From: Neonectria sp. B-13
Lineage: Eukaryota; Ascomycota; Sordariomycetes; Hypocreales; Nectriaceae
DNA length: 64,000 nt
Reading direction: 5' to 3'
Assembly (NCBI GenBank): GCA_002682825.1
Contig: NOKP01000015.1
Location: forward strand, 930,001-994,000
In this document: positions 1 through 12,083 of the stretch, one piece after another
How the letters are laid out: every line of letters starts with the position of its first letter
How positions within the stretch are numbered: position 1 is the stretch's first letter
Position numbers and translations under genes: made by a program
The notes under the pieces: model-generated
Told to the model about the DNA's origin: nothing
The model's database searches: none
The model's input: the letters and a program-made list of their open reading frames with translations, nothing else

Positions 1-3000
1 CTGTTTGGCCCATGCCCAGTCCCGGTCCTTCACAGCTGCATCGGCGGTCACACAAGCGCTTGTGCTCTGCCCTGGCTTGCTGGCTGTTGTTTCCACGGGC
101 AAAAGGGAGGGTAGTAGCTATGGCAGATCTACGCAGGAGACTCGTGGTAACCTATCACTATCACCGGCAAGGTAGAGAGGTTGCTGACAACAGGATAGAT
201 GTTTGGACGTTGTTCCGGACTCCCGCGGCGTAAAGTGTCAGATGTCAGATCCAATCCAGTCAGATGCCCCCCCCCCCAAGATCACTGGTAAGAGCCAGGC
301 TCTCTCTGCCTAACACACACACTCACACATTTCACAATCACACTGCCCAAAAGAGAAAGACTAGGGTGCAGCCGGTGCCACCGCTGTCATCACTGTCATC
401 CACAGAGCCGTTGGGCTGAAGAAAGACAGTTGACAGACTACCGTTAATAGCGGCGTGAGCGGGCTCTTGAACAACTTCTCACCATTGGACAGCCAGCAAG
501 TAGCGTCTCCATTCGGGACCAGGCGGGTCTAGCGGCGGGCTTTTATTCGACAACGCCATCCCCGCGGCCGGCCCGCGAATGGACGGCCACCATCGAATCA
601 GCATCCTCCCAACTCCTCCAACAAACAAAGCCCGTCTTCTGCCAATCAAGACCTGACGAAACCTGGCACCAGAGACGAGGCGTCGTTTCTGCAAGAATGA
701 TACTCACCTCGAGCCAAACTTCTCCCAAGGACTTCACTGGCCGGCCTACAGTCCAACTCAGACATGAGACGTAGGAGACTAAAACGTAATCCCGGGGAAG
801 CAAGCCCCCCCCCCCAAGAGACATACAACGTCCAGGACACAACCTAAAGCAGAGAGGTATTCTAATGGAGACACAAAAGCCCCCAGGTGCCGAAGCCAAG
901 CAGAAAAACCTCGACGCCGAGCCTCCAGGTTAGCCAGGGGGTCCCTTTCTTGTTCTGCCCAAACTAGGTAGCTTGCGGTCTGGACGGTGGATCCCCCTCG
1001 ACGAGCCCAGCGCTGCGATGGGAATAGCAACAGGCGCAAGATCCAAGCTTCAAATCGAGTCCTCTTTTCTTCGGGCGCGTGCCCTCTCGCTCAAGCACCC
1101 CGAGTTAAAGGCCTTGTTCGCCGGGGTGTCCAGGCGCCCCGCCGTCGTCCGGGACCTGGCTGATCTGATCGGAGCGTGGCTTGAGGATCACAGGCGTTCG
1201 GCTGGGTTCATCCCGGCTCAGCCCAGCTCTCCGTGGCCCAAAGCGTGGAATAGCCCATTGCTTAAGTGGCCGTACGCGGCGGTGCATGTGGACTGGAGAG
1301 TCCGGCAGTCGAAGACGGTGCAGTCGGTGTCGGCGCCCAACACGAAGGAGCGTTGACTAACACGAGATACCTACATGGCTCCGATCCCGGGAATTCTAGA
1401 ATGCTTCGTCCGGAGAAAAGAAGCACAACGCTGCCGGAGCAAGGTGACGGGGAGAGCGGGCACCGCCGATCAGAGGATCCCGTAGGGCGTTTGCTTTTTC
1501 CCTTCCCGCCCACAACAGTGGTTTAACAGTGGTTTAACAGCTGTGTCGCGCACCAGCTCCTATGACATACAAGACAGCCCACCATCATACGGTTACGTGG
1601 GAATCAGGTCGTGACCATTGCTGCCCGCAGGATGGCACCCGAGCGAGTCCCCCTCAATGCCCACTCTCCCCTCTTAGGACTCCCCTCGGTCGATCAAGCG
1701 GAACCTTTAGGTGCAGCGAGCGGTGGAGGGCCCAGGACCACGTGGGCCCTCGTTGCGGGAGGTTGTGCTGTGATACTACAAGTGGGAAGAGCATTCTTGA
1801 TTTTTCAGGTGTTGCAGGTCTTCCCACGTGCCTTGTAGTACGACGATCAGCGAGAACATGTGAGCTGCAAGGGGATGGGGAGGTGAGGTGATAGATGAGC
1901 TGTGTAATGGCGATGAGATGACCTCCTCGAAGCTCGACAGAGATCTGATAGCTCGCGGCTAATCCATGACGCCGGCTGACGGGTACGTAGCAGAAACGGT
2001 TACACTTCTCTCGCCTACCCACAGGTGTAGCACCTGTTAACCAAGGTTTCCTGATCCAGGATCATCCCGCGATTAGCGATGACATGAGGTTGATCCATTG
2101 GACCCTTTTAGTCCTACATATTATGCAAAGTACAAAGTACAGTACGGGAGTGCCACGCAGAAAGACGAAGTACATGGCAACCAGATATCCCGCGTCAACC
2201 CGTCAAGTGCTGCCACTCCAATGCCCTCGTCTCTTTCCCCCCCTGGGCCTAGCTTCGTCGCTCCCCCATCCGTTCAAATGCCTCAGATGCTGCACTTTGG
2301 CCGATGCAGCTTCAGAAACGCCCTAAACTCCATCCCGACCGACCCCGCGCTATTTGAGACCTCGTTCCTTCGCACTATCGGCTGGCCGTGTGTTTTTACC
2401 CCTCCAAGTGCGACGAACTTACGACAGGGCTCACCTCACTGCGGCAACCCCCTTGGAAGTTGGTGTTGTTGTTGTTGACTTGTTTGCCTGTTATTTTGGC
2501 GGTGGGCGCCAAACGCGGGGTTGGTCCGGGCGTTTTGTGCATCTTGTCCTGCCCGTGTACGGAGCCTAGAGTGCATCGGATCCTGCCTATCGCAAGCAAA
2601 TCCCACGCCTGCGTAAAGCACGATCCCTCCGTACCTAGCTACCAACAACGAGCCAACCCCTGAATAGTCCCAGATGTATTCGTAGTCGGGGATGCTTATC
2701 ACAGTGTTGTACGGATCCTGTTTGCAAGGCAATTGCCCGCTCAGCCACCCCGGCCTCGTCGTCCGTTGTAGGCGTCATTCCCGGCGGAGTCTCATCATCG
2801 GATCCTCTGTGGCGGTGAGCCTTTCTCCCCCACACACAGAATGGTCAGCTTGTCAGCCAAAGAGGGCCCGCCGTTCGCTTTCTGGCCGCGACAAGCATGC
2901 CCCGCAGATTGATTGACGGAGGAGGCTTGCCCCCAGTCGTTGTGTTTCGGTTTCGGAGGGGATGGGAGACGACATGAGAGGAACTGGGACGAGCAATTGG

Positions 3001-3816
3001 ACTTGATCTGGCCATCTACTAGCCCTGCAGTTGAACATTCAGGGGCGGATAGTTGTCCTCGTGATCAATTGGAATGAGTGGGATAGCTCAGAGTCCAGGA
3101 CTCTGGTGGTAGACGAGCCTGGCCAGAATGGATAGTCAGCTGTGGCAGTTAGCCGTTCCTCACGGCTTCGGCTGAGATGTCTCATCAGCTTAGTAGTAAG
3201 CCACTATGCCAAACCGGCTGAATATGTCTATCTCGGCAAGCACAACGCGGAGCCCAATGCGGATTCTACGTACGGACTTGCTAGACTCGCCAATGTTATC
3301 TTCGTCGTTCTCCAACCCGAGTTGGAGATGGTGATATCGATCCCAGGGTAGATAAGCTGACCCATCCAACCCACACTCATATTGAGGCCATACCAGACCC
3401 CAGCATCCGCAAATCAACCGTCTGTCAACGTGTCAGTTCTCTTGAGGAAACAAGAACTCTGACGTGGAAAGCCACGTTTCCGGTTTATAGTCGGCAATCT
3501 GACTAGTAGCGCATCATTTTTGCCATTGCTCAATTATGAGGTGTGTTGTCGTGTTCGTCATTGGAGTCGTTTACATCGTCATTACCAGCCCCAAATGTAT
3601 CTGGATGTTGCACACCACGGACATGGCTGTCTCCAATCGCCAACTGAGCCAAGATGTGGATTTCGAACGATTCGTATTCGAGGTGCTCTGGAACACCAAC
3701 ATGTGGTTGCGTTGGGCATCAACTCATCTATGCTCACAGATTGGATCGACGCTGCTTACCCTATACCAATCGGCCGGCCACACTATCACCGCTTCAACTC
3801 GACCACATCTAGGCCG
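1..3816. other. Gene-free stretch at window start
   Basis: I see no supported gene here. The open frames are short, overlap each other on both strands, and lack recognisable domains or a consistent splice structure. Runs of C occur near 268-277 and 807-816. The stretch could hold the promoter of a gene outside the window or a non-coding transcript, but nothing in the sequence decides this. Confidence 0.5.
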
Positions 3817-5107
3817 TCATTCCTCCCAAACCGGCAGATCCAGGTCAACCACAATCGCCTTGTTGAACTGTTTGCCCCCCACATGCGGATAGTTGTTCTT
3901 CATGATGGCCGCATTTACCACACAGGTCTCCCGCCGGCCCATTCTTCCCCAGAGGGCAGCCTGATCGCTTCTTGACGAGTTGGGATCTCCTCCTAGCCCG
4001 ACGGTGCTACGGCAAACTTGGGCACCAACGTTGTCGGAATCGAAAGTAAATGGAGGACTTTCCTCCGAGGTTGTGGCATTGGGGATTGGTATTGCGTTAG
4101 TGCTCCCTGAAGCTGATGGCCCTTGAGGCCGACCTGGGTGGGAGCCGTCGTTGGCGAGCGAGGGAGCTTTCCTCCCAGTAAGATCAAGGAGGCTGATCTT
4201 GTTGTTTCCTAGGCCGGGATCTTGCCAGCGGACCACGCTTTCTTCTTTGTACGAGATGTTCCTGGAACTCAAGTCCCACATCACCCGCTCGGCGCCTCTG
4301 CTGGGATGAATGTGTCCGCAGACGGCGAGCTGAGGCCGCACGCGCCAGAGAGCCTGTCTCAAAGCCTCACAACCGGCAGCTCGCCGGTCCACAGTCTCAT
4401 CGCAGTGTGTTCTTGATGGCGTGTGCGTTACGACGATGTCCGTATCGAGGGGGATTCTTTCCCATATAGAAGTTAGGTCCGCATGATTGCTGGGATTCTG
4501 GGGGGCGTCGTAGTTGAATGCCCAGAGCCCAAGACGCGGAGAGAAAGGAGAGCCAAAGATGGTAAACTGAGTACGTGGTCCTGACGGGGACGTTAGACGG
4601 ATAGTGGCCGACTCGTGGTTGAGGTAGGTTATTGAGGGTGATGAAGTGAATAATGATAGACATTCCTCAGGAGACTGTGGATTCTTATTGTGGAAATAGA
4701 GGCCATGCTCTGCAAAGAAGTCTTTGTCCAACGTAATATCATGATTCCCTGGATACGTGTAAGCGAAGTGTAACTAAGGCTGAATGTGATATCAACGGTC
4801 GTGTATTTACCAGCGATGACAATCTTAGCCTCAAAGTCGGCCTGTTCTAGCCATTTCACAACCTTGGATAACTAGCCAACGACAATGAGCGTCTAGTGCT
4901 TGACAAAAGATGGGCCCGAGTGATCTTATAAGGCGGTTGCAAGGACGGTGACAAGAAAGATAAGGTGCGTACCTCGGAATGACTCCCTTGATTTGTTATG
5001 TCCCCGGCATGGATGAGGACATCTCCCTTGGGCAGTTTCACAGTGCAGTTGTGAGTGTCTGAGATGCAGACAATTCTTGTTCTCCTGCGCATGGGCGCTG
5101 ATGCCAT
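3817..5107 (-). CDS. Calcineurin-like metallophosphoesterase
   Basis: Three exons on the minus strand: 5107-4973, 4871-4811 and 4748-3817, giving 375 residues. The metallophosphoesterase signature is complete: D17-x-H19, G35-D36, G66-N67-H68-D69, H174 in a THTP motif, and G-H211-x-H213. These are the expected ligands of a two-metal phosphoesterase centre. The GNHD motif is split by the second intron and is only restored by splicing, which supports the exon model. The set resembles the MPPED-like family of cytosolic metallophosphoesterases; the natural substrate is unknown. The C-terminal third (from about residue 230) is longer and less conserved, with Ser/Pro-rich stretches, and ends in a hydrophobic strand-like segment. 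No signal peptide or membrane segment is visible. Confidence 0.88.
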
Positions 5108-6466
5108 TGTGTCCAGGCAGTCTCAGCCACGTCCGGGGGTCTCGGAGTCTTGCACCAAGAACAACGTGAAAACCGCGTGTCTTGAGCCAAACTAGTGAGC
5201 GGTGACAGTGGTCGAGGCGTGGAGAGTGGGGGATGTCTCAGACGGGTGCGGTCTACTGGTCCAGGTGATTATCCGAAAACGAATGGATCATTTCAACTCG
5301 CGAAGTTGGGGCTCATGTGTCTTTGAGCAAGTTGTTTGCCCTCTGACTCAACGGATTAGGCAGCCCTGAGTGCCATTCTCTCCTCGTGTGTTGGTGAGGT
5401 TAATGGTGGATTGCCAGACTAAGCACCAGGGAGGGAGCGCCCAGGAACTGGAAGGCTGAAGCTCTCGACGAGGAAAATGGGAGATGACGTGGAAGAAAAC
5501 CGATAAGTAATGGATAAACTCCTGATGTGATTTGTGTTGATGGCAGTACTACAGAGGGATGATGTCTTGAAGAGCGCTCAGCGATGACGCGTGGGAGTGC
5601 CCGTGGCAGCTGAAGCAGCTGCTAAACAAGGATAGTGTTTGTAGGGCAGATAAAGTGATGCAGAGCGCCCTAGGAAGAAACACAAAGGTCTAAATTGCTG
5701 TTTGTTTGATGACCTGATGAAGAATCAGAACAATGGCATGGTAGGGAGGTGACATGGAGGTGACGATGGATGACGGCTGCAACCGAGATGCTGGAGAAAC
5801 AAGTGCCGTGACAGGTTGTGGGGCGTTTCACGGGCTCTAGGACAAGTGCAGTATGGGACAGTGTGGGAACAGTGCGGATCAAGACGACCTGGAACTTCGC
5901 GTCTGGAACATCTCCAGCGGAACACCTGGACGGCCTGGGGAGCCTTGGAGAATACCGTACCTTAGCTGAAGCTTGAAACTTCTGTTCGCAAATAAGCCTC
6001 TGTTAGTTCTGGTCGCCTTGCGAAGGATGATTTCACCATTGCGTGAGAACTCCGTAGCGTAGGGATGAGAAGTCTGCTACGTAGCAGGCCCCGGTTGCAT
6101 CTTTTGAGAGTTTTGCCAGGCAAGAGATGACATTGAGATGACACTTCTTCCAGAATTCAACGGCCAGACCCTCTTCATCTGTTGTCTCCTGTCAAGTGTC
6201 TTTCGAGAAAAGGAAAATGAGGCTAGGGGGACGTGCACACAGGAGTGGCCCATTCCCAGTGCAACGGGACGGAGTATGGCAACAAGCTAATTTCGGGATC
6301 CCTAGCTTGGGACGGCCGGTCCGCCCATGTCGAGATTGTCATTATAGATAGCCCGGTACGCCCGCGTTCCTGTCATGGGGGCGATCACGCTGCATGAAGG
6401 ACGAGGAGATGAAGACGGTGGGCGGTATGCGGTATGGTCATCTCATCTGGTCCATGTCTTCTTGAA

Positions 6467-6600
6467 GGAGGAGAGAAAACGAGACTGAGAGAGATAGAAA
6501 GATGGAGAGAAGAGAAGAGACGGGGACGCCGGAGACGAGGAGACAGGCGGGGGAACAGGCGAGGAGACAGGCAAGGAGACGAAAGGAGATGAGAGAAGAC
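6467..6600. repeat. GA-rich low-complexity tract
   Basis: About 130 bp of nearly pure purine on the plus strand, with imperfect GAGACAGGC-type units near 6536-6585. Such polypurine tracts are common in fungal promoters. No function can be assigned. Confidence 0.7.
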
Positions 6601-8207
6601 CACCAGGGCCCTAGCAGACTTCTTGTTTGGTTGAGACGTGGTGGAAAAAAAAAGTAACCATGACCTTTGAGACTCTACTTTGACTGATGGTGAAGCATTG
6701 GCCTCTTCGTTCCACCTCATGTTGTCTTTCCCCTTCTACCCCTTGTTGGTCTCTGTCTCGGTCAAGCACCCAGGTACGAGGTACGATAACGGCGCAGCGG
6801 CGGTAGGTCTGCTTGCTGCTGGATTTGTGCATCAAGCCCCTGTCATCCGACCTTACCACCGCGCATGTCAGCGCAGTCGGTATCCGTAGTCCGCGGGTGG
6901 TCCGGACGGAGGTCAGACTCTCTGAGCCAGTTGTCTGAGGGCGCTGTTGTGCTTCGCTCCCACTTGCACTCGCTCCTCCACTCGTTCTACGGCGCTGGAC
7001 TGGGATCCGCTGCGCGCCATCCAAACCCCTCCGCTGCTTTGTCCATTGAGCAATCAGCATGAAACCGCAGAGGGGGCCTTTGCAGACACGGCGGACAAGT
7101 GTCAGCATGGGATGCACCTCTTACTCGCAGCGGCTGCCGTCCGACTTGCTGCAGTGCTGCACGATGTGCTCTGTACTGTGAGTATTCTACGCCACTACTG
7201 CACTATACTGGGCCGTAACCATCGCCACCTCCTCATCCCACTGTATTGATCGACGTCACGAGCTGAGTTGAGTTTCGAGACTCGTCAGGTCCGCGTGGCT
7301 ACCGACTTCTAGGACCTTGAGGCTAAGCCACTGGTCACGAACAACACGACTAGTCCGGCCCAGAAATCGACAACCCACGGTCTGTCTGTCATTCCTACGT
7401 AGAATCCGTTTCTGCATCATTTCTCCGTGCGACTTTTCCATGCCCTCATCTCCATTTCTTCACGGGAAGCCACCATACCATGGATGCTCCCGTCCAAGCC
7501 CCGTCAGCCCCATCTGCACCCATCGATGCATCGATGGGACTCGCCCCCCGCCGCTTAGTGGGAGGGGCTGCTGGGTTACAGGCTCACATGCCCTCGGCGA
7601 CGGGGCGCCAGCAGGGGAGCTCGAGCTCCCGGCAGCGCCTAGTGGCCTTCTGAAGGGCGCTGTTCCCGTGCGAGCCCCTAGTTGGGTGCTTGCTGGTTTC
7701 GGCCAGCCAAGGCCCCAGGGTACCTGCCAACCTAGCCCCAACCACAGTAGCGGCAAAAGTACTACAGTACTCCTCTTTGGCTGCACAGTGCCAAAACTCG
7801 CCGTCCAACCAACCAGCCTCCCCAAACATCCATCCTGTCCCCTTGGACCTCCGAAAATCCCCATCCTCACATCCAACTCGTCTCGTGCCCGCCTCCCGAT
7901 CCCGACGCGCTTCGCCCTTGGACGAATTGGCATCACCAGCGACTTCGTCTGCTGTGTCGTCTACGCCCACGCTCGTTCCATCTGCGCGCTGTGGCATCGC
8001 CACGTCCCCTTCTGTCAACAGCCATCCATCCTTGGCTCCCATTTGCCTCTACATCTGGCCTCCGTCGAGCTTGTCGCGCCCCCTCCAAGACCCGCCCACA
8101 CACTCATCTCTGCGTCTCTCGTTTCCTCGACCCACGACTTCGCCCCTGCTGGCCACTGAGTGTCGACTTCCCTTCATCGACACTCTTTCGACCATTTGAC
8201 CACTCCA

Positions 8208-8229
8208 ACCTCGACCTCGACCTCGACCG
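8208..8229. repeat. Hexanucleotide repeat (CTCGAC)n in probable 5' UTR
   Basis: At least three perfect tandem copies of CTCGAC about 85-105 bp before the start codon of the TeaR-like gene. It is probably transcribed as part of the leader. Confidence 0.65.
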
Positions 8230-8313
8230 CCTCTCAGCCCTCGACCGCCCGGCACCGTCGTCGGGCTCCGTGCTTTCTTGTTCACTATTTAGGGGGTTGC
8301 GGGCGCCATCGAG

Positions 8314-10036
8314 ATGGCCACAATGGCACCCGGCCCGACCACCACCGCAACGATTACACCACCACGCAGCAGCCATGGTATCCGTGATTCTTGGGGCTAC
8401 TCTGAGCATCAGAAGGAGGTCAGTCGCGTACTCCCGCCCTTTATAAACTGACGCGGTAGCCGCGACGACACGCACGCATCAGGTGTTTTAATAGGCCGAT
8501 TCACTGACTCTGCTTCTCTCTTCTCTCTAGGGCCTGGACCACGATATGAACAACGCCGCTGCGAATCATCATGAAGACACTCACAAGAGCCATTTTGCCA
8601 CCCAGAACGGCAACTCAACTATGTCGCCATACCACTCTGGGATCGAGCTGGCCTCCCGGAAGATGAACTCAACTGATAACATAGGCGGAGGAAGGCAACG
8701 CCCATCTGCTGACGGAGGTGTCACGTCACCCTACGGGGAGTTGAAACCAAGCCCGACTTTTGAAGATGGGTCTTGGGGCTCTCAAGGCCACCACCAAACT
8801 GGGGACGACCACAAACGAGGTTCTGCCGCCGTTACTGAGAAGAAACCCGACGAGAACTCTAAGTGGATCCACCGAGACAAACTGGCTAGGATAGAGAGTG
8901 AGGAACTCCAGGCCGCTGGCATCTTCATCCCTCGCACACGGGCTACTAGCAAGCAACGAAGAGACCGGAGTCGCAGCGCCATGCGCCGAGGCACCGATGC
9001 CTCGGAACACAGTCATACCAATCGATCTCGGAAGAACTCGACGGCCGTCGAGTCACGAACCGTCGAGTCACGGGCCGAAGCCGGGAACAGCTGGGATCTA
9101 AGAACTCCAGACGAGATTGCAGAAGAGGAGGCTAATGCGTATTTTACCTCGATCCCGAGCATTGCCAAAATTGGCTCGCGGATTCCCGTTGCCAAAGTGA
9201 GCCCCGCTCCGCTCCTGCTCGACCCCGCTGAGCGAGCGGCGGCAGTAGCTGCGCAGAGGGCCACTGACGGTCTTGAGGAGGACCAGCCCTTGACGAACCA
9301 GAAGACACGGTCCCGAAGTGCTAGTATGAAGGGGTCTGACGCTACATCACTGAACGGTACCCTTCCTACCGCAAGGCGGTCCGTTACCGACGTGTCCCCG
9401 AAGAAGAGCGTCGTGGGCGCCCGCAAGACGTCGGGACCGAACAAAACAGGGCCAACGGGAAGACCAAAGACTCGATCTGGCTCCAACAAGGAATCCAATG
9501 GAAGCATCTCAACCCGGCCATCAACCAGGTCTGGGGAGCTGTCGCCAGGAAACAAGGCCCCTGAAGGTGACCCACCATGGTTGATCAACGCCTACAAGCC
9601 CGATCCCCGACTACCACCCGACCAACAGCTTCTGCCAACCGTGGCGAGACGTCTACAGCAGGAGAAGTGGGAGAAGGAGGGCAAGTTTGGTGACGTTTAC
9701 GACAAGGAGTTCCGGCCGCTCAACGACCACGTTCCGCTCAAACCACTGGACCTGGAGGGGAACGAACCAACAGAGGAGAACCAGCGACCGGAGGACGAAT
9801 GGCCTTTGAGGGTGGAACCGGTCAAGAGCCCTAGGCAAGGCTCTTCCTACTCCACCATGCCTAGGATCTCGGACAAACCGCAACACACGCCTCTCGCTAG
9901 TCCCAGAACCCCCGTTACCCCCCATGCGCCACAGGTGGAAGAATCACCAAAGCCAACCCCGAAACCCACACCAGAGCGAGCACGTCCAGAGCCTGTTGAG
10001 GATAAGGGCGGCTGTGGCTGCTGCGTTGTCATGTAA
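8314..10036 (+). CDS. teaR: TeaR-like prenylated polarity protein
   Basis: Two exons, 8314-8418 and 8531-10036, encode 536 residues. The long open frame has an internal ATG at 8546, but an upstream exon beginning MATMAPG joins in frame through a GTCAGT donor and CTCTCTAG acceptor, so I place the start at 8314 (8323 is an in-frame alternative). Most of the protein is polar and disordered, rich in Ser, Arg and Pro. A conserved block with PPWLINAYKPDPRLPPDQQ lies near residues 383-401. The C terminus is CGCCVVM: CVVM fits a CaaX box for farnesylation, and two upstream cysteines could be palmitoylated. This matches the fungal TeaA-receptor TeaR, which anchors microtubule-delivered TeaA at growing hyphal tips. 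Assignment rests on remembered family features and the CaaX end. Confidence 0.75.
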
Positions 10037-11005
10037 ACTACCAGAACATGACCATAGCCGGTTAATCTGCCTCGGCGGAGACGCAGACCGTTTTTCAGAT
10101 TGGTTATTTCTTCACTCCCTCCACACATACCCCGATGTGTCCCGACGACACTTTACGACGTCACGAATTTCCTTGTCAACTTTATTGCATTCAGCCACTG
10201 TGTTAGTTGAACCATACCATACCAACAAGCCGCTTGTTTAGCGACGCAACTGCTGTTCCTTTTGTTTTACCTTCCACAACCACTTTACCGAACCCTCGAC
10301 TGGATACTACCCAACCACGTCTTCTTCTGCCATACTACGGCATCCACGGGATAGAGTCGGACAGCCCTATGGGACGATAGACTCGCCGTGGATGAGTATA
10401 CTGGTTTCCAGTCTCGCCGACGAGGCTTCAGGGCCTCGACCTAGGGTTCCCTCAATCGTATGTTTTTAATCATGGACCTTGGAGCTTATTCTACTTGTTG
10501 TTTTACACCCCGCGAGCTATTCTTTCTTTTGCGTGCGAGGTGTTTTTATTTCTTTTTCAGCCAAACCTTTGGCGAACTGGAGGGAGGAGGAGGATTAGAG
10601 CGAGGTAAAAGGGGATGGATAGATGAACGGCGAGCCTGTTTGGACCTTTCCCGAGAAGACCGTCCTCTCGAAGCTTGGACCGTTTTCGAGGCGAGCTGGG
10701 TAACGATACCCTCTGATCTGATGACGAAGGAAGTTTTTTTGTTTGCAAGCGTGTTGGAGAGAAGAACAGGGGTAGATGAATAGGAAAATGTTCATACTTT
10801 TACATCGTCTGCTCACAAGTTACGCATGAGGCGTATGAAGGCCGTCGCTGCCAATGGTCTTTGGTTAGAGACGGTCCTTCGTTGGGCCTTGGCGAGAAGG
10901 CGATGTGCCAGAGTGCCCAACTGTTAATCTCACCTGTGATATAAACGCCTGCGGTGAAATGTGTTCGTGTTGTCATTAAGTCATTTAATGCGCCTTTGTA
11001 GTTAC
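10037..11005. other. Intergenic, convergent 3' ends
   Basis: Nothing coding is supported between the TeaR-like stop codon and the GST stop codon. The stretch should hold the 3' UTRs of both convergent genes. It contains T-rich runs, for example around 10730-10742. Confidence 0.5.
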
Positions 11006-12006
11006 TTAGTTCTTAGCATCATCCTTCATGCCAGCCTGAACCCAGGCCTTGGAGCTAGCAGCCTTGGCCTCGAGCTGCTCCTCCGTCAGCTTTTTGTGGT
11101 CAAGCGCCGTGTGCTTGCTGGGCACATTTCGACCAGCCTCGAAGCCAGGGCGCTCCAGGAGCTTGTACAGCCACTTCTCCAAGTGGGGGAACTCGTCGAG
11201 GTCGACGCCGGACCATTCTGCGATTGTCCCTCGTTAGCAGATGGTGGTAAAATGATGGATGGGGGGACGTACTGTGGGCGGCGACCCAGCCCCAGCAGGA
11301 AATGTCGGCAATGGTGACTCTGTCGCCGACGAGGAAGCCCGAGGGCGACTTGGCGAGATGGGTGTCCATGGTACGGTACAGGCGACGGGTCTCGTTGACG
11401 TAGCGGTTGATGCCGTACTCGATCGTCTCCGGGGCATATCCTATCGGGGCTGTCAGAAACCGCAGAGCGGAATTAGCTATCAAGACTCACGCTTGAAGTG
11501 GTTCGCCTGGCCCTGCATGGGACCCAAGCCGCCCATCTGCCACATGAGCTGCCGCCGGTGTTAGTAAATAATTCACCCTTGGGACATTGGGTTTGGAGAC
11601 TGCTTACCCAGCTCGTCGTCTCCCAGTGCTCCCTGGAGCCGCGGGGATACGACACCTTGTGGTCCGGGTCGTAGCGGTCCACGAGGTACTCCAGGATGGC
11701 GCCGCTCTCGAAGACGCGGATCTGCTCGCCGTCGGTGAAGGTGTCGGTGATGGCCGGGATGCGGCCGTTGGGGTTGATCTCGAGGAACCAGGGTTCCTTC
11801 TGCTCGTTCTCCATCATCTTGATGTTGTACACCTGTTCCATGGAGTTGAGTTAGCACCACCTCGACCCATTCACACACGGTCGATTGAGGCCAGGACCCC
11901 GCACCTTGTAGTCGAGGCCGAGCTCCTCGAGCAGGATGGACGCCTTGATACCATTGGGCGTGCCCACGGTGTAGAGGGTGATGTCGGTCTTTGTCTTGGC
12001 AGCCAT
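11006..12006 (-). CDS. Glutathione S-transferase, Ure2p-like
   Basis: Five exons: 12006-11905, 11832-11608, 11548-11491, 11440-11273 and 11217-11006, giving 254 residues. The N-terminal thioredoxin-fold domain (about 1-85) carries the NPNGRIPAI segment and the ESGAI motif that bind glutathione. The all-helical C-terminal domain (about 95-220) contains the GDRVTIADI motif of GST C-domains. The arrangement fits the fungal Ure2p-like/GTT class, cytosolic enzymes that conjugate or reduce with glutathione. An in-frame ATG also exists at 12048, but a TATA box lies only 26-35 bp above it, so the ATG at 12006 is preferred. The C-terminal tail of about 35 residues is Lys/Ala/Glu-rich. Substrate unknown. 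Confidence 0.92.
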
Positions 12007-12073
12007 GTTGATGAAGTGACTCTGAAGCTGTGTGATACGGGATGTCATGTAGAGGTAGATGAACGAAGACGAC

Positions 12074-12083
12074 CTTTATAAAC
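12074..12083 (-). promoter_or_regulatory. TATA box of the GST gene
   Basis: TTTATAAA lies 68-77 bp above the preferred start codon at 12006. Its position argues against using the upstream ATG at 12048. Confidence 0.6.

Larger units (their letters stand above)
5108..8313. other. Long intergenic region upstream of the TeaR-like gene
   Basis: No gene is supported in these 3.2 kb. Both flanking genes are transcribed away from it, so it must contain both promoters. A purine-rich GA tract fills about 6467-6600. Pyrimidine-rich, transcript-like sequence from about 7840 onward probably includes the 5' UTR of the downstream gene. Open frames on both strands at 7317-8199 overlap each other and show no domain. 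Confidence 0.45.

Noticed and set aside
973..1356. 127-codon plus-strand frame near the window start
   Set aside because: Overlaps frames on the other strand, has no domain, splice partners or promoter signals.
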